A stretch of DNA of 64,000 nt from Anas platyrhynchos (lineage: Eukaryota; Chordata; Aves; Anseriformes; Anatidae), in contig NC_092590.1 in the NCBI RefSeq assembly GCF_047663525.1, positions 17,353,501 through 17,417,500 of the forward strand, given 5' to 3'. The position numbers and the translations under genes were made by a program. Shown one piece after another: positions 50,101 through 61,090 of the stretch (position 1 is its first letter; every line of letters starts with the position of its first letter). The notes beneath the pieces were generated by a model. The model was given only the letters and a program-made list of their open reading frames with translations. It was not told where the DNA came from and ran no database searches.

Positions 50101-53100
50101 CTCTTGCCCTCTTTTCACTTCCCGAACGGTGGTGGCCGAGTCGTGGCACCCACGTTGCACTTGTCCCTCCCGGCAGAGCTACCTAAGACGCCTGCCCCCT
50201 GCAGAAAGCTGAGGGCCAGGAGCCCTGTGAGCTGTGGCTGGCTCTGCCCCTAGCCTGGGGGCCACGGGCAAGCCTTCCACGGCCAGCACACCCCTGACGG
50301 GCACGGGCTGCTCGCCTCAGGGCAGGACCGGGACAAACTCCTTCAGATGCTTTTCCACGGCCCTGCACAGCCGAGCCAGACAGCTCCCTCACAGCCCCGC
50401 TCCCCAGCCCCACAAATTGGCGGCGGCCCGGGGCACAGCAGGGCATCGGACTGACATCTCGGGGCATCTTTGTCAACACAGCTGCCGGACAGGGAGCGGA
50501 GACTTCAGGCCACACGGGCTGCAGTCATGCTTACCTATGGCAAGATTGCACTGCGTGCGCCCAAGGCAGAACTGCTGGACTGCGTGGAGAAATGCATCCT
50601 GGCCAACATCCTGGAGCTCTTCCATGCCTGCAGAACAAAGGTAGGGGCGTGGGGCACAGAGGAAGGAGCAGGGAGGGCTGGGTGCCCCCACGTGCCGAGA
50701 TGGACGGCCTCTTTCTGAGCGTCCCCTGCGTGCTTTGTCCTGAACGTCCAGCCCCAGCCCCGAAGAAGCCCTCGCCCGTGCTCCTCTCCCAGCTCTCCAA
50801 GCAGTTCAACTGGTGTTTTTCTCTCTCCGGTCTCAGGAGCTGCAGCACAAGCTCGCCCTGGTGAACAGTATCCAGGAGGTCACCCGTGCCATCCAGGTTG
50901 TGGACACCAAGCAGAGATTCAGGCTCTGCAGGAAGCCGGAGGTGCTGAACGTCCTGCTGGTGAGTGCCTGGAGCTGGGGCTGCCCGCAGGGGAGGCAGCT
51001 TTTCCCGGAGGTCTCCAGCGGCCACCCCCCAGCTCCTCGTCCCCAGCTGCTGGGCCCTGGGGCGCTGGCACTCGGTGGCTCCGTGGTGGCCGTGGGGATG
51101 AAGGGGCTGGTGCGGGCCCCTCCGTGCCCCTGCCCACCCTGAGTGCGTCTCTCTGGGCCTTGCAGGACCTGATGAGGGAGGATGGCTGCGACAGCCCTGT
51201 GTCCCGAGTGCATCTCAAGGTGCTTCGGCTGCTGGAGCAGTTGAGGTGAGCTCTGTGCCCCAGGCTGGGGGGGCCGGCTCTGGGGCTCAAACCCAGCTGG
51301 CGTTTGGGCCACTCTGGAGACGGCTGGTAAAGCCCCTCACTGTTTTACTGTTTTCTCCCCCTTTTTCTGCATCCAGCAAGCTGGAGCCTCGCGTGGACTG
51401 GGAGAAGAGGTGCTCCCAGGTGGCCGTGTGCTGCTGGAGAGTCCTGTCGTGCCCTCCTGCGGACACAGAGCTGCAGGTACCTGCCAGCCCTTCCCTGCAC
51501 ACCTCTCCGTCGGGATCGCACCTCAGCGCTCCCTGTGCTCTGGCAGCTGCCGCGGTGCTGAACCTCAGTCCTCCTTTCCCGCTTTCAGCCTCTGCAAGCG
51601 TCGTGTGAGGAAGCTCTGGGCCAGCTGATGTCAGCCTTCCTCCAAGCGGAAGGCACCTCCCGCGCCTTCGCGGACATGGTCTCGGTGAGTAGCCGTGGGG
51701 CAGAGCTGGGGCCTTCGGGGATGCTCCGAGGGGGATCCGTTCCCTGCTGCGATGCCAGGGCAGGCAAAGGAACGGGCCCCGCGGGAGGCAGAGCCAAGAG
51801 CCAGGCTGGCACAGGGAGATGCCGGTGGGGAAACGGCTCCTGGGGGAGGGCAGGGGGGTGGCAGTGCCGGTGCTTGGCGGGGCTGGGGCCACGCGGAGCC
51901 CCAGGGCAGGGGCCAGGAGAGGAGGGAGGGAGGCAGAGAGGGGTGGCGGGGGGAGAAAGAAGGACGCCCGTCACGAGACACGTCTGCTCCACCCCAGGTC
52001 TTGCTGCACCAACTCACCTCAAGGAACGCGTGGCAGCAAGGGAGGGCCCTGCAGCTCTGCGCCCAGCTGCTGGGCACTTACGAAGAGGTCTTCAAGTGCT
52101 CGGTGAGTACGAGCCCCGCGTGCCCCATTCCCTCTCCCTGCTGGCCACGGCCCGGGGAGGCGAGCAGGCACTGGGCTGCCTGCGACCTTCCTCCTGCCTC
52201 TCGCCCCCACAGAGGGAACTCGCCTGCTCGGGCTTCGGCTCCTTGCTCGGTGTGCTGGGGCCTCTGCTGAGCGACTCCCAGGCCGCGTCCCGGCGGAGGG
52301 CAGGGGCCTGCCTCAGCTGCCTTCTCCGGATCCAAGGTGAGGAAAGCGGGTTCTTCCTGGCCCCCAGCAGCCCCATCTTCTCTTCCTTCCCTGCCCAGCG
52401 AGGCCACTGCTCCCCATCCCCCTCTGTGCGTGTCTGGGCCCAGAGATTCAGTTCCCCTAACCAGGACTCCCTTCTCTCACAGCTTGTGGCCTGGCGAGGG
52501 CTCGGAGAGTGGTGCTCCAAGTGCCCCACTTGCATCAGGGCATCAGGGATCTGTGTGAGAGGCTGGACACCGTGGAGGACGGGCCTCTGCGTGAGGACCG
52601 TGCCGAAATAGCGAAGGTAACTGGCTCCAGAGAGTGGGGTGGGGTCCCAGTGCCTTTGTCAGGAGGTGTGTTTTGCACGCAGGGAAACAAGACGAGAGGA
52701 GATGGTTCTAAGCCTCTCCGCTGCAGGAAGTACGAAAAACAGCGTGTGCACAGAGGAGTGTGCCCCGAGTGCCCTCTCAATGACCAGTGAGCTGCGGAGC
52801 TCAGAGGCCCCTCGCGTCTCCTTTCTGTCCGAAAGAGCTGGAGCAGAGCCGTGACAGTCTCTCCTCTCTCTCCAGGATGTTTGCCAGTACCTCCCCCAGG
52901 GACAGGCCAGGAGCTTCATGGACTCCATCACGAAGACCTTCTCGTGCACTAACCAGGAGCGTGCACGAGCAGCTGGCGACTGGCTGATCGCATTCCTGGA
53001 GACACGCGGAAACGAAATATACCCAGAGGTACGGGAGACACTTGTTCCCCTCGGCCTTGACGTTTCTCTGCTGGCTGTCGTGCTGCGCCTCGTGTGGACT

Positions 53101-56100
53101 GAAGAAACGCAGCCCGAGCGCGGGGCTGAGGGGACCGCACAGGCAAAGGATACGCTGAAGTGTTCCCTCTCGCCCCTTTCCTTGCAGGTGCCTGAATTCA
53201 TGAAGATCCTGTGGGAGGCCAGGCGCACCGTGCAGCAGAGCCCCCTCAAGGACCTCTTCTTCAAGGCACTCTGTCTCCTGGCCGGCTTCCGCAGCCAGGC
53301 TGTGGTGGACACCCTCCTCCAGACAGAATCGCCCTCAGAGAGGTATGTGCGCTCCCCCTTGCCCCTCCGTGGCCACCAAACAGCAACCCCACGGCTTGCC
53401 TGCAGTGGGGGGATCCAGGGAAGCAGCAGGTCCCATTCCTCCCCCAGAAGCCTGAGCTCTGCGAGATCGGGCGCTCATGTCTCTGGGGAAGCAGGCATCG
53501 TGTGCCCTGCTGCTGGCGAGGAGAGCGTTTGGCCTCTGGGGAGGGAGGGCACCAGGGGTCCCAGAGGACAGGGCTCACAGGTGAACGTCTGTTTGCTTGC
53601 AGAGACGTGGTGCAGCTCTGGAGGAGCCTGGGCAGCAGCGACCTCGGGCCTAAGGTGCTGTATCACTTAATTTGGAGACTGAACGAGGCATCTGAAGCCA
53701 GGTGTCGGCTCACGGTTGCTGCTCAACCGCTGGATCCTTTCAAGGTATGCTCGTCGGCAGGAGCATCTCTACAGCTTCCCACCTGCTTTCTCACTTAGCT
53801 CAGCAGGGTGAGGGAGTTGGGGGTCACCCCAAGGTGTGAGACTTGCAGGCAGGAAGAGTCCCCCAGGGGGACAGGGGCACCACCGGGCTGGTGGGAAAGG
53901 CGGTGTTTAACAGGTTGTTTTGGCTCACATTTTCCTGCAGCTCCTCTGTGCCATCTGTGAGGTGATGTCTGCTCTGCTGACCACGAGGGAAACCCGGGAC
54001 GTGCTTCTTTGCCTCTTTTTCGCCCTCCTGAAGCGGGTCAGCATTGAACTGGGAACACTGGTGCTGTTTCCCCCCCTGAGTCTTCCGGCAGAAATCTTCA
54101 AGGAAACGGAAGAAGAGGAGCTGGTGTGCGGGTAAGGAGCAGCAGGGGCAGAGAACGGGGGGCTTCAGTTCCCCAGCCAGGCACATTTGTTCGTGATGCT
54201 GAGGGAGCCAAAGGGCTGCCCTGTTTCCCAGGTGTGGAAATTTCTGAGGGTTTTCTGTGGGTTTTCGTTCGCCAGACCCTACAGCGCTGCTCTGGAACAA
54301 GTGCTGGGAAGACTCCTGGACGAGAGGTGGCAGCGGGTGCTCTGGAATCATCGAGTGTGGCCGTCCCTGGACGTGCCTCAGTGGCACTGCAACGCCGTGC
54401 AGCTCCTGACCAGGTGAGAGCCCAGTGCTGCATCTCACCTCCCCCCGGGAAGCAGCCGCAGGACCCTTCCCATGTGCCTGGGGAGCTCTCCTGGGAGGCA
54501 GGGCAGCGCCTGCACCGCAGCAGGGGACGTTTCGGGCCGCGGCCCGGGGCCTTCCCACCTGACCACGTCACCTGCTTGTGCTCTCTGTGCAGAGTGCTGC
54601 TCCATGCCCAGCTCGTCTCACGTTTGCTGATAAACAGCTTCATGCTGTGGCTGCACTCCCCCTCGCAAAACCTGCAACTCACGGCGCTGGCTTTATTCGC
54701 AGAGGTAAGGCGGCGCGTGGGGAAGGGCGGGCTCAGAGGGCTTTTCCAAAGAAACTGCTGCTTGGGGTGTCTCTTCATGGAAGAGACCGGCCCAGGTCCC
54801 TTCTCGGCACTGACAGAGCTTTGGCTGTCTTGTAGGTGGTGAAGGACCCGCCAGCTGAGGGGAAGCATCTCCTGAAGCCCCTGGTGTGGGTCTTCCTGGA
54901 GAAGCTGAAGAGTCCGAGCCGTGCTGTGAAGCAGATGGCAGCGAGAGGCCTGGGCAGTGCTGTCAGTGGCTTGCCCAAGAAGGTGAGGTGCACTTCCCTC
55001 TGCTCTGGCTGCAGCCCCCCAGCAGAGAGCCGGGCAGGGCTGCAGGGCAGCTGGGGAGCCTGGGGCAGAGCAGCACAGGCAGATGGGGGCTTCCCAACAG
55101 CCAGGCTGCTCTCCAAGCTCAGCACGCAGCCTGCGGGGAAACCTCTTGCCAAACGTGCCAGTGCCGTTCGTCACGGGGTTGTGCCGCAGCTGCACCCCCT
55201 TGCGAAACAGCAGTGGGGAGAAAGGGTGGGCATTGCGGGCAGCAGCCGCGAGCAGCTTGTGCATATCTTTGGCTTTGCAGTTTCGAAGGCACAAGAGGAA
55301 GATCGTGAAAGCACTGGGGCGTGAAATGGAGAAGGTGGACTGTCCTGGGGTGGCTGCGGAGAGCATGTTGGCCCTGGAAGAAATATTTGCAAAGCAGACG
55401 GCGAAGGGCTCGGGCAAGGCCTTCAAAAGCATCGCCCGCTCCACCAGGAAGTTCTTCGATGCCGTGAGTGAACCTACTTTTCTGCCACTTGTCCGAGGGG
55501 CGTGGGGTGGGCGGGGGCCTGCCTGTGCTGCGTGGAGGTGCTCCTGCAGGCAACCAGCTGCTGGGGCCAGCAGGCTGGGAGGAGGTACCTTCATAACCCA
55601 GCTCACAGATGGCTTTCTGGGTTGCAGGAGCAAAAGGAGCTTCGTTTTGCGGCCTTCCATCTCTACGCGGCCCTGGCTGCTGGCGCCAAGGGCGATCTCA
55701 CCACGTTCTTCAGAGCAGAAGTGGAGCAGACGTTGGGCAGACTCTTCCTGCACCTCCAGGACCCCAGCTGTGCAGTATCCACCGTAAGGACCCCCTGAGC
55801 TTCTTTGCAATCCCACAGAAAGGCTCCCTGAGGAGCTGCCTCCCGGGCATAGGAGAAGGAATGACCAAGCACAATGCTCTTTTCCAGGCTTGCAAGACAG
55901 CCCTCTACAGCTGTGCTCCTTTTGTTGAGCCAAATGGGCTGCAGGGGGTCGTCATGAATTCCTTCAGGTGCAGTGGGGCAGAGCTGCAGCGCAATGTGGA
56001 ATCTTACCTGGTGAGTGAGCCCTGTCCCGGGGGGATGCTGGGGCCATGGGAGTCGGAGGGCTCGGCAACGAGGCCTCTGTGGCCCAAGCAGAATTCACAC

Positions 56101-56471
56101 CTCCCTGCTCTCCCCCAGGAGACAGCTGCTCCCGAGCTGCTGAAGAAACTGAAGCACCAGCAGGAGTCACCACAGGAGACGCGCTTCACAGATGCCACTC
56201 TCCACGTCCTTGGTGAGAGCCGGGACCGAGCTCTCTGCTCCGCTCCCACCGGGGCGGCCCAAGGGCTGCCAAGCGCTGCCCCAGCCGCCTTCCCTACGGT
56301 GCCCAGGAGGGCACGGCCAGGGGCCATATCTTGACACTGCCTCTTCTTCCCCACACTACAGAAGCCAGCGTGGAGCACCAAGAGAGCACAACGCATGCTG
56401 AAGACATCCCAGAGCATGCAGAAGATCTCTCGGGGGACACAGAAGACATCCCCGAGCTTGTAGAGGCCTGA
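44168..56471 (+). CDS. MROH2B-like: MROH family HEAT-repeat protein, copy D (complete, 40 coding exons, 1,583 residues)
   Basis: Exons: 44168-44192, 44373-44488, 44866-44988, 45078-45246, 45467-45565, 45927-46081, 46260-46403, 46523-46621, 46905-46974, 47084-47197, 47446-47519, 47742-47861, 48048-48140, 48295-48448, 48587-48627, 48785-48923, 49234-49286, 49397-49507, 49679-49798, 49961-50068, 50482-50640, 50837-50959, 51166-51245, 51377-51476, 51589-51684, 51998-52102, 52213-52336, 52483-52616, 52876-53028, 53188-53342, 53603-53744, 53941-54131, 54276-54413, 54593-54704, 54836-54982, 55281-55463, 55628-55783, 55888-56010, 56119-56212, 56362-56471. All are open and in phase. This is the most divergent copy. 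Exons 7-9 differ at many residues (VFRHLQRYQ for VFWLLRQYQ) and exon 8 has two extra codons. Exon 26 reads EEVFKC. Exons 31 and 22 match C, while exon 32 (CLFFALLKR) and exon 36 (RKIVKALG) match A. Exon 38 is unique. Family assignment is as for copy B. Confidence 0.88.
45706..45730 (+). repeat. (GAG)n microsatellite in intron 5 of gene D
   Basis: A 25-bp run, 9 bp shorter than in B and C. Confidence 0.95.
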
Positions 56472-56476
56472 ATAAA
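56471..56476 (+). promoter_or_regulatory. Polyadenylation signal AATAAA of gene D, overlapping the stop codon
   Basis: TGAATAAA with the stop at 56,469-56,471 and a GT-rich stretch about 45-60 bp downstream. Confidence 0.8.
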
Positions 56477-56698
56477 AGTCCAGAGAGCACAGCGGGTGCA
56501 GACCAGGTCCTTCCCAGGGTGGTGTTGGTGGGAGCTGGGGCCGGGCAGCGCTGCCTGTGCAAGCCTCTCAGCACTGGTGGGATGGGGAGGGTCATGGCCA
56601 AAGCACCAGTACTCTGATCCCCCCCATCCATGTCCAAATGTAGTCACAAGGCTGGGAGAAACAAGAAAACCTTGAAGAAAATTGGGAGGCCTGTAGCT

Positions 56699-57154
56699 TG
56701 TGTAGTCTTTCAGCCGAAAGAAAGAGACAGGTAGCCTTGAGCTAGCAGAAGCAAGGAAGGTAAGGGATAAAAGGGTCAAAAGAAGAAGGAGAAAGCCAGC
56801 TCCAGACTGGTTTTCTGACTAGAGTTACCTTTTGCTCGTAAAGGGGCATTAACATATGTTAATGTGGGATTTGGTGTCCCTCCCTCCACCGCTGCTCCTT
56901 TGTCATGAGCAAACTCAGTGGAGATAGCTTAGGTGAGCTAAGATAGCCAATCAAAAGTAACCAAAGAGAGGGTTTTCACAAGTTTGCTGCGTACAGATTA
57001 TGGTGATTGGAGTCAGAGGCGTGCTTGCTTTGAGAAAGATCGCCAAGCACCTGACTCTGCAGAGTTATAGGATTCCTTATTGAATTAAAGGGCCTTCGTG
57101 TGGATTCTGACTCGGTGTGCCTATTGGCGCGGGCACGAACCTACGGACTACACA
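56699..57154 (+). mobile_element. Solo-LTR-like element, copy 4
   Basis: Same ends and signals as the other copies; the TATA position is TACAGATT. It is the last complete shared element before the array ends. Confidence 0.6.
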
Positions 57155-57646
57155 AACACGGCCTGGGGCAGAAAGAAAAGCAAAACGGGGGCAGCTGAAG
57201 GCGGCTGGGAAGGCAGCTGGGGAAACTGGGCTGGGGCAGGAAAACAGAGGTGAAATGTTGCACGCTGTAGCTCAACACCAGTCTCTGTGCACTGGTTTGG
57301 GGGCCCAATGTGGAGATGAAGTCATCAGCTGTCTCTGGGGGGCTCAAAATGAGCCTTGTTTGGCTGGTTTTCAGGCTCAGCAATGCAGGCAGAGTCCTGT
57401 GGGTTTCAGCCTTTAGAGCAGTGCACAGCTGGGGCAGCTGGGGCATTCACATTTCAGCTCTGACAGCCATCGAGTTGCCCAGGCTGTTTGGACAAGCCCC
57501 AGCTGTAATTCCCTGCAGGCAGCTAATGACACGCACAACGCAGCCGGTCAGCGTTCACACCACGTGCGAGCACAGCACCAAGATGAAGACCGACCGTCGT
57601 GACACAGGGGCCGGGCCTCGCCGCGCAGCTGCCACCTGCACGGCTC
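57155..57646. other. Shortened 3' flank of unit D, ending at the array breakpoint
   Basis: It matches 9,023-9,769 but lacks the equivalents of 9,287-9,521 (235 bp) and about 20 bp near 9,711-9,730. Similarity to the other units stops after 57,646. Confidence 0.85.
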
Positions 57647-57654
57647 ATGTTTGC

Positions 57655-57975
57655 TTGCAGTGATGGTCTGTTCCTAAGCCTTTACTATTTCCTTCTTAAA
57701 GAGTGGACTCCTCTGCCCTTCAGGACTTCCTCCCAAGAGACTCTGCCAACCTGTGTCCTGAACAGCTGGCCTGCAACAGTCCCAGATAGTAGTTTTACTG
57801 ATCCCTCTCCTTACTTTACCAAGAATAGTGAACTTGACCATTTCGTGGTCACTCTGCCCAAGACAGCTCCCAACCACCACATCTCCCACCAATCCTCTGG
57901 TTGTGAACAGAAAGTCTAGTGGTGCACCTCCCCTGGTAATCTAATGAAGCAAGTCCAGGAGATGCCAATCACCTC
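57655..57975 (-). mobile_element. CR1 LINE fragment (endonuclease/RT linker region) at the array edge
   Basis: The minus strand reads LVGDVVVGSCLGQSDHEMV, then FTILGKVRRGISKTTIWD, then a segment ending FKKEIVKA. This is the CR1 ORF2 region at the end of the endonuclease domain. It covers a different part of CR1 from the fragment inside the array. It carries frame breaks and is not functional. Confidence 0.8.
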
Positions 57976-58015
57976 CATTTTTATTTTATTTTAATTTTTT
58001 AATTTTTTTTCCCTC
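57976..58015. repeat. T-rich low-complexity tract
   Basis: A run of T-rich ATTTT-type sequence directly beyond the CR1 fragment. Confidence 0.8.
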
Positions 58016-60840
58016 AGACACACCTGCAAACCAAGCCCATCGAGTCTACAACAGCAGAAGTTACTTCTTTTGTGCTTGTACTGCAGACTCCCAGTTGTGA
58101 GTGCACAGCAAAGCCCAAATGCAGAGGTAACAGCAGCCTGTGTGACAGCCACCCTGGGAGGGAAGCATGGTCTGTCTGAGAGAAGTGGGCATCATCTGGC
58201 GCTGCTAATGAAAACCTTTTATTCATATTGTGTTACTGCTTTTTAAAAAGTCTCAGGCAGAACACAGCTGGATCAGAGCATTACCACTTAGAGGTACTGG
58301 AAAAAACAAAGATGCTTCATCTCTGGAGCCACTGAAGAGCTCCCTGGACTTCTTGAGAGCCAACCAGAAAAAAAAAAAAAAAAAGAGAGACGGGGTAAAA
58401 CCCAGAAAATGCAACTTACTCCTTGCAGCACTGATGGGGAAGGGGCCCCGTACATCAAGCAATGCTGCAACTGCTCTCAGAGTGCCCAGCAGCTGAGATG
58501 AGGTGAAATGATACGGGTGTCTGGGCTCTGCGGAGCCTGGTTGCCTCTCTGCCATGGCTGGAGCCATATCATCTGGGTGTCCTGTTCTGTTCCTGGAACA
58601 GAATAGTTGTTCCAGGCAGAAAATATTGCTGGCTTTAGACCCCAGGGGTTGCCCTATGAGCATGTTACGGCCAAGAAGCCCCTTTCTTGCTTTATATTCT
58701 GCTGGCCACAGCAAATCCCTCTGCACACATATAGAAATTATCCACGCTGATATCTTTCTCCATGCTCAGGTGTTAGGAACATACTGTTATTTTTACTAAT
58801 CAGTATTAATATCAAATCAATTACCACTGACTAAAGCCACAGACAAAGCAAATCACAAGATACCATGCAAAACAAATCCGTATCGCATGGCTTTTACTGT
58901 CAAGTGACAGCATTCATAAACCTGCCAAGGATCTTCGCCAATTTTGTTTTATTAATAAAACTGTTAGGAGGGAAACAGTGAGAAAACAAACAGTGCCAAA
59001 ATGTCCTCTCCCAGCTAGAAAAAGCTTTCATCAACAAGGAAAGGGAAAACACAAGACGACTTTCTCCACACTGCAGGGGTACTTTTTGCCACACCAGCTA
59101 AGCACACCTGGTAAAATACCATGCAAATACAGGTGCGTTTGAAATATGCCAGCCCTTTTTCTTAGGTAGCAATCAAAATGTGTTGGGGGATGTTTTCAGA
59201 ACCACGTGAAAGAGACAGCTGACACCTGCAAGAAGGCAGTATTTGCATTTTTGCAGCGGTGTTGAGGCCCAGGGGTGCCTCAAGCATCCCAGTTCTGTGG
59301 CTGCGAGTCGAGCCCATGGCCAGGGCAAAGCACCCACACAGCCACATTGCCCCCGGAGGGCCTCCTGGGACCTCTCCCACATGCCTTGTTTAGCAGAGGT
59401 GTCACAAAATCATCAGGGCTTGGGAGGAAGACCTCCTCCTCTATCCTTGGGCCATCCCTTCGCCGCTGTGGGACAGCCCAGTCTGACCTCCCTGTTTAGC
59501 AGAGCCGATGGAGAGGTTTTACTGCTGTCATCCATGACCGGAGGGGCGACAGCCCTTTGTAGGACAAAGCACCAACATGGGTAACTCAAAGCCGAGTTAC
59601 AATTCCTTCCCCCCCCCCTCCCACCCCAAATTACGGCGACAGTTTAATTGCTTTGCTGGCCAGAGGCTGTGTAGAAAGAGCTGAGCTGCATGTGGACCAG
59701 GCTGCTTCTTCACCTCGATGCAGGAGAAGCTTCCCCAGCTTTCTGCCTCCCCATCTGTGTGCAGACAGCCGCCCCGCTCAAGTCCAGCTGCAGCAGCGGC
59801 TCAGTGTGTTTGCTTGTGCTTGAGGATTTATCATCGTGGAGTTGAGCAGCAGCATTTAATATTGTAAGGGTTATTGGTTTCCTTATAAAGGATGCCTAGC
59901 TTTGTCTTTATCAGTTTGTGGTTCCTCCCCTTGAACACCACATTTTATTTTGGCTCCAGCCCTGCGCCTAATTAATCACCTGATTTCATTGCACATTGAT
60001 GTGGCTTCCCTCCGCCCTGCCACAATTCTTTACCCACGGTCTCATACTGCAAGCAGCCCGCTATTCCCATGCCATAGCCAGAGCTCCCACTTCCATTAGG
60101 GTCACAGCTTCTCAGGGACAGCCAGGATGGGGCAGGCCAATGCAAGCCCCAGCACATCCCAAAATTTGATGTCTTGGGGTCCAGTCTGGTGGGGCACAGC
60201 ACCTGGTGCAACTGCAAACAAGCAGAGAGGGAATTCTGTTGCCTATTTACATTGCCCACCTTGTGTTTTCCCCCTTGTTTGACTGCGCACGTGCACCATC
60301 GAATGCTGGGTGCTGCTCTAATGTGGGTGCTGATGAAATTCAGAGCTTGGCACAGCCCTCATCCTTGCAGGCCACCGGAGCCTGAAATTATCATTAAGTA
60401 TAAATAGTCTCACGGGCAAAAAAAATCAGCACAGGAACACGGTCCAAGGACAGAGGAAGGAACTCACTCTTTGGCAAGAAGCATTTCTTCCACTTGGCGA
60501 ATGCATGGGAGTTTTCCTGCTTTTCAGGGATGACACAGTCCTCTTTCCCTCATGGAAAAGCATTCCTCGAGGGAAACACCCACCATCAACCCACCATCAT
60601 CCTCAGGATGGATGTCTGCTGTGCAGAATGGTGACATTCCCCTGCCCTCTCACACCTGGGAGCATCACCCGAGGATCACGCCATTTCCATGGGCAGGGTT
60701 GCAAGCAGCAAAAAGCAGTTTCTGAGCCTGTGCCCTTGCCTGTGCCCATCACCACTGTGGATGATCCACAGGGGTCATCCATAGGAATGTGTTTGCCCCA
60801 TGCCTCGCACAAGGCAGCCTCAGTCTTCATTTAAGAGGGT
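58016..60840. other. Single-copy non-coding sequence; no supported gene
   Basis: More AT-rich than the array. Only short, unconvincing open stretches are present, with no chain of spliceable exons. It contains a 17-A run at 58,368-58,384 and a C-rich run at 59,609-59,618. Nothing else was recognised. Confidence 0.5.
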
Positions 60841-61090
60841 TTGGGACCTCTTGCACTACCCGCTGTAATTACTAATAACGCTGAGCAGTGGGGATTGAAC
60901 CAATCTTGAACACTGTTTAATTCATCGAGCACTTTCAACCCAGAGTAATAAGCCAGAGGCCCTGCAGAAAAATAGTCTGCGTTCCTTTAGCTAAACTCAT
61001 AATCATGCCTCCGCTCCAGAGGAAAAGCAATGAGAGTCTGGTGAATGAAAGATTTCTTGACTTTTGAATGTTTTATCTCACAGTCTGTGG
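60841..61090. other. Possible conserved non-coding element
   Basis: An AT-rich stretch dense in TAAT-type homeodomain-like sites (CTGTAATTACTAATAACG near 60,862) and without repeats or coding potential. The look suggests a conserved regulatory element, but no alignment could be made. Confidence 0.25.

Larger units (their letters stand above)
1..57646 (+). repeat. Tandem array of ~16 kb MROH gene units (four copies, first one partial)
   Basis: The sequence repeats head to tail with nearly identical copies. Unit boundaries, set by where the last copy stops matching the others, are: unit A 1-9,769 (3' part only), unit B 9,770-25,817 (16,048 bp), unit C 25,818-41,868 (16,051 bp) and unit D 41,869-57,646 (15,778 bp). 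Each unit contains, in order, a CR1 fragment, two stray MROH exon copies, a promoter, one complete MROH gene, and an LTR-like element. Unit D is shorter mainly through a 235-bp deletion at 57,418/57,419 and a ~20-bp deletion near 57,606, both in its 3' flank. Unit A has 194 bp more than the others in intron 36. The array probably continues left of the window because gene A is cut in exon 14. Confidence 0.95.

Noticed and set aside
54098-55933. 611-codon open frame on the minus strand
   Set aside because: It runs antisense across exons 32-38 and their introns of gene D. The equivalents in A, B and C are broken into shorter frames, and the composition is that of GC-rich shadow translation.
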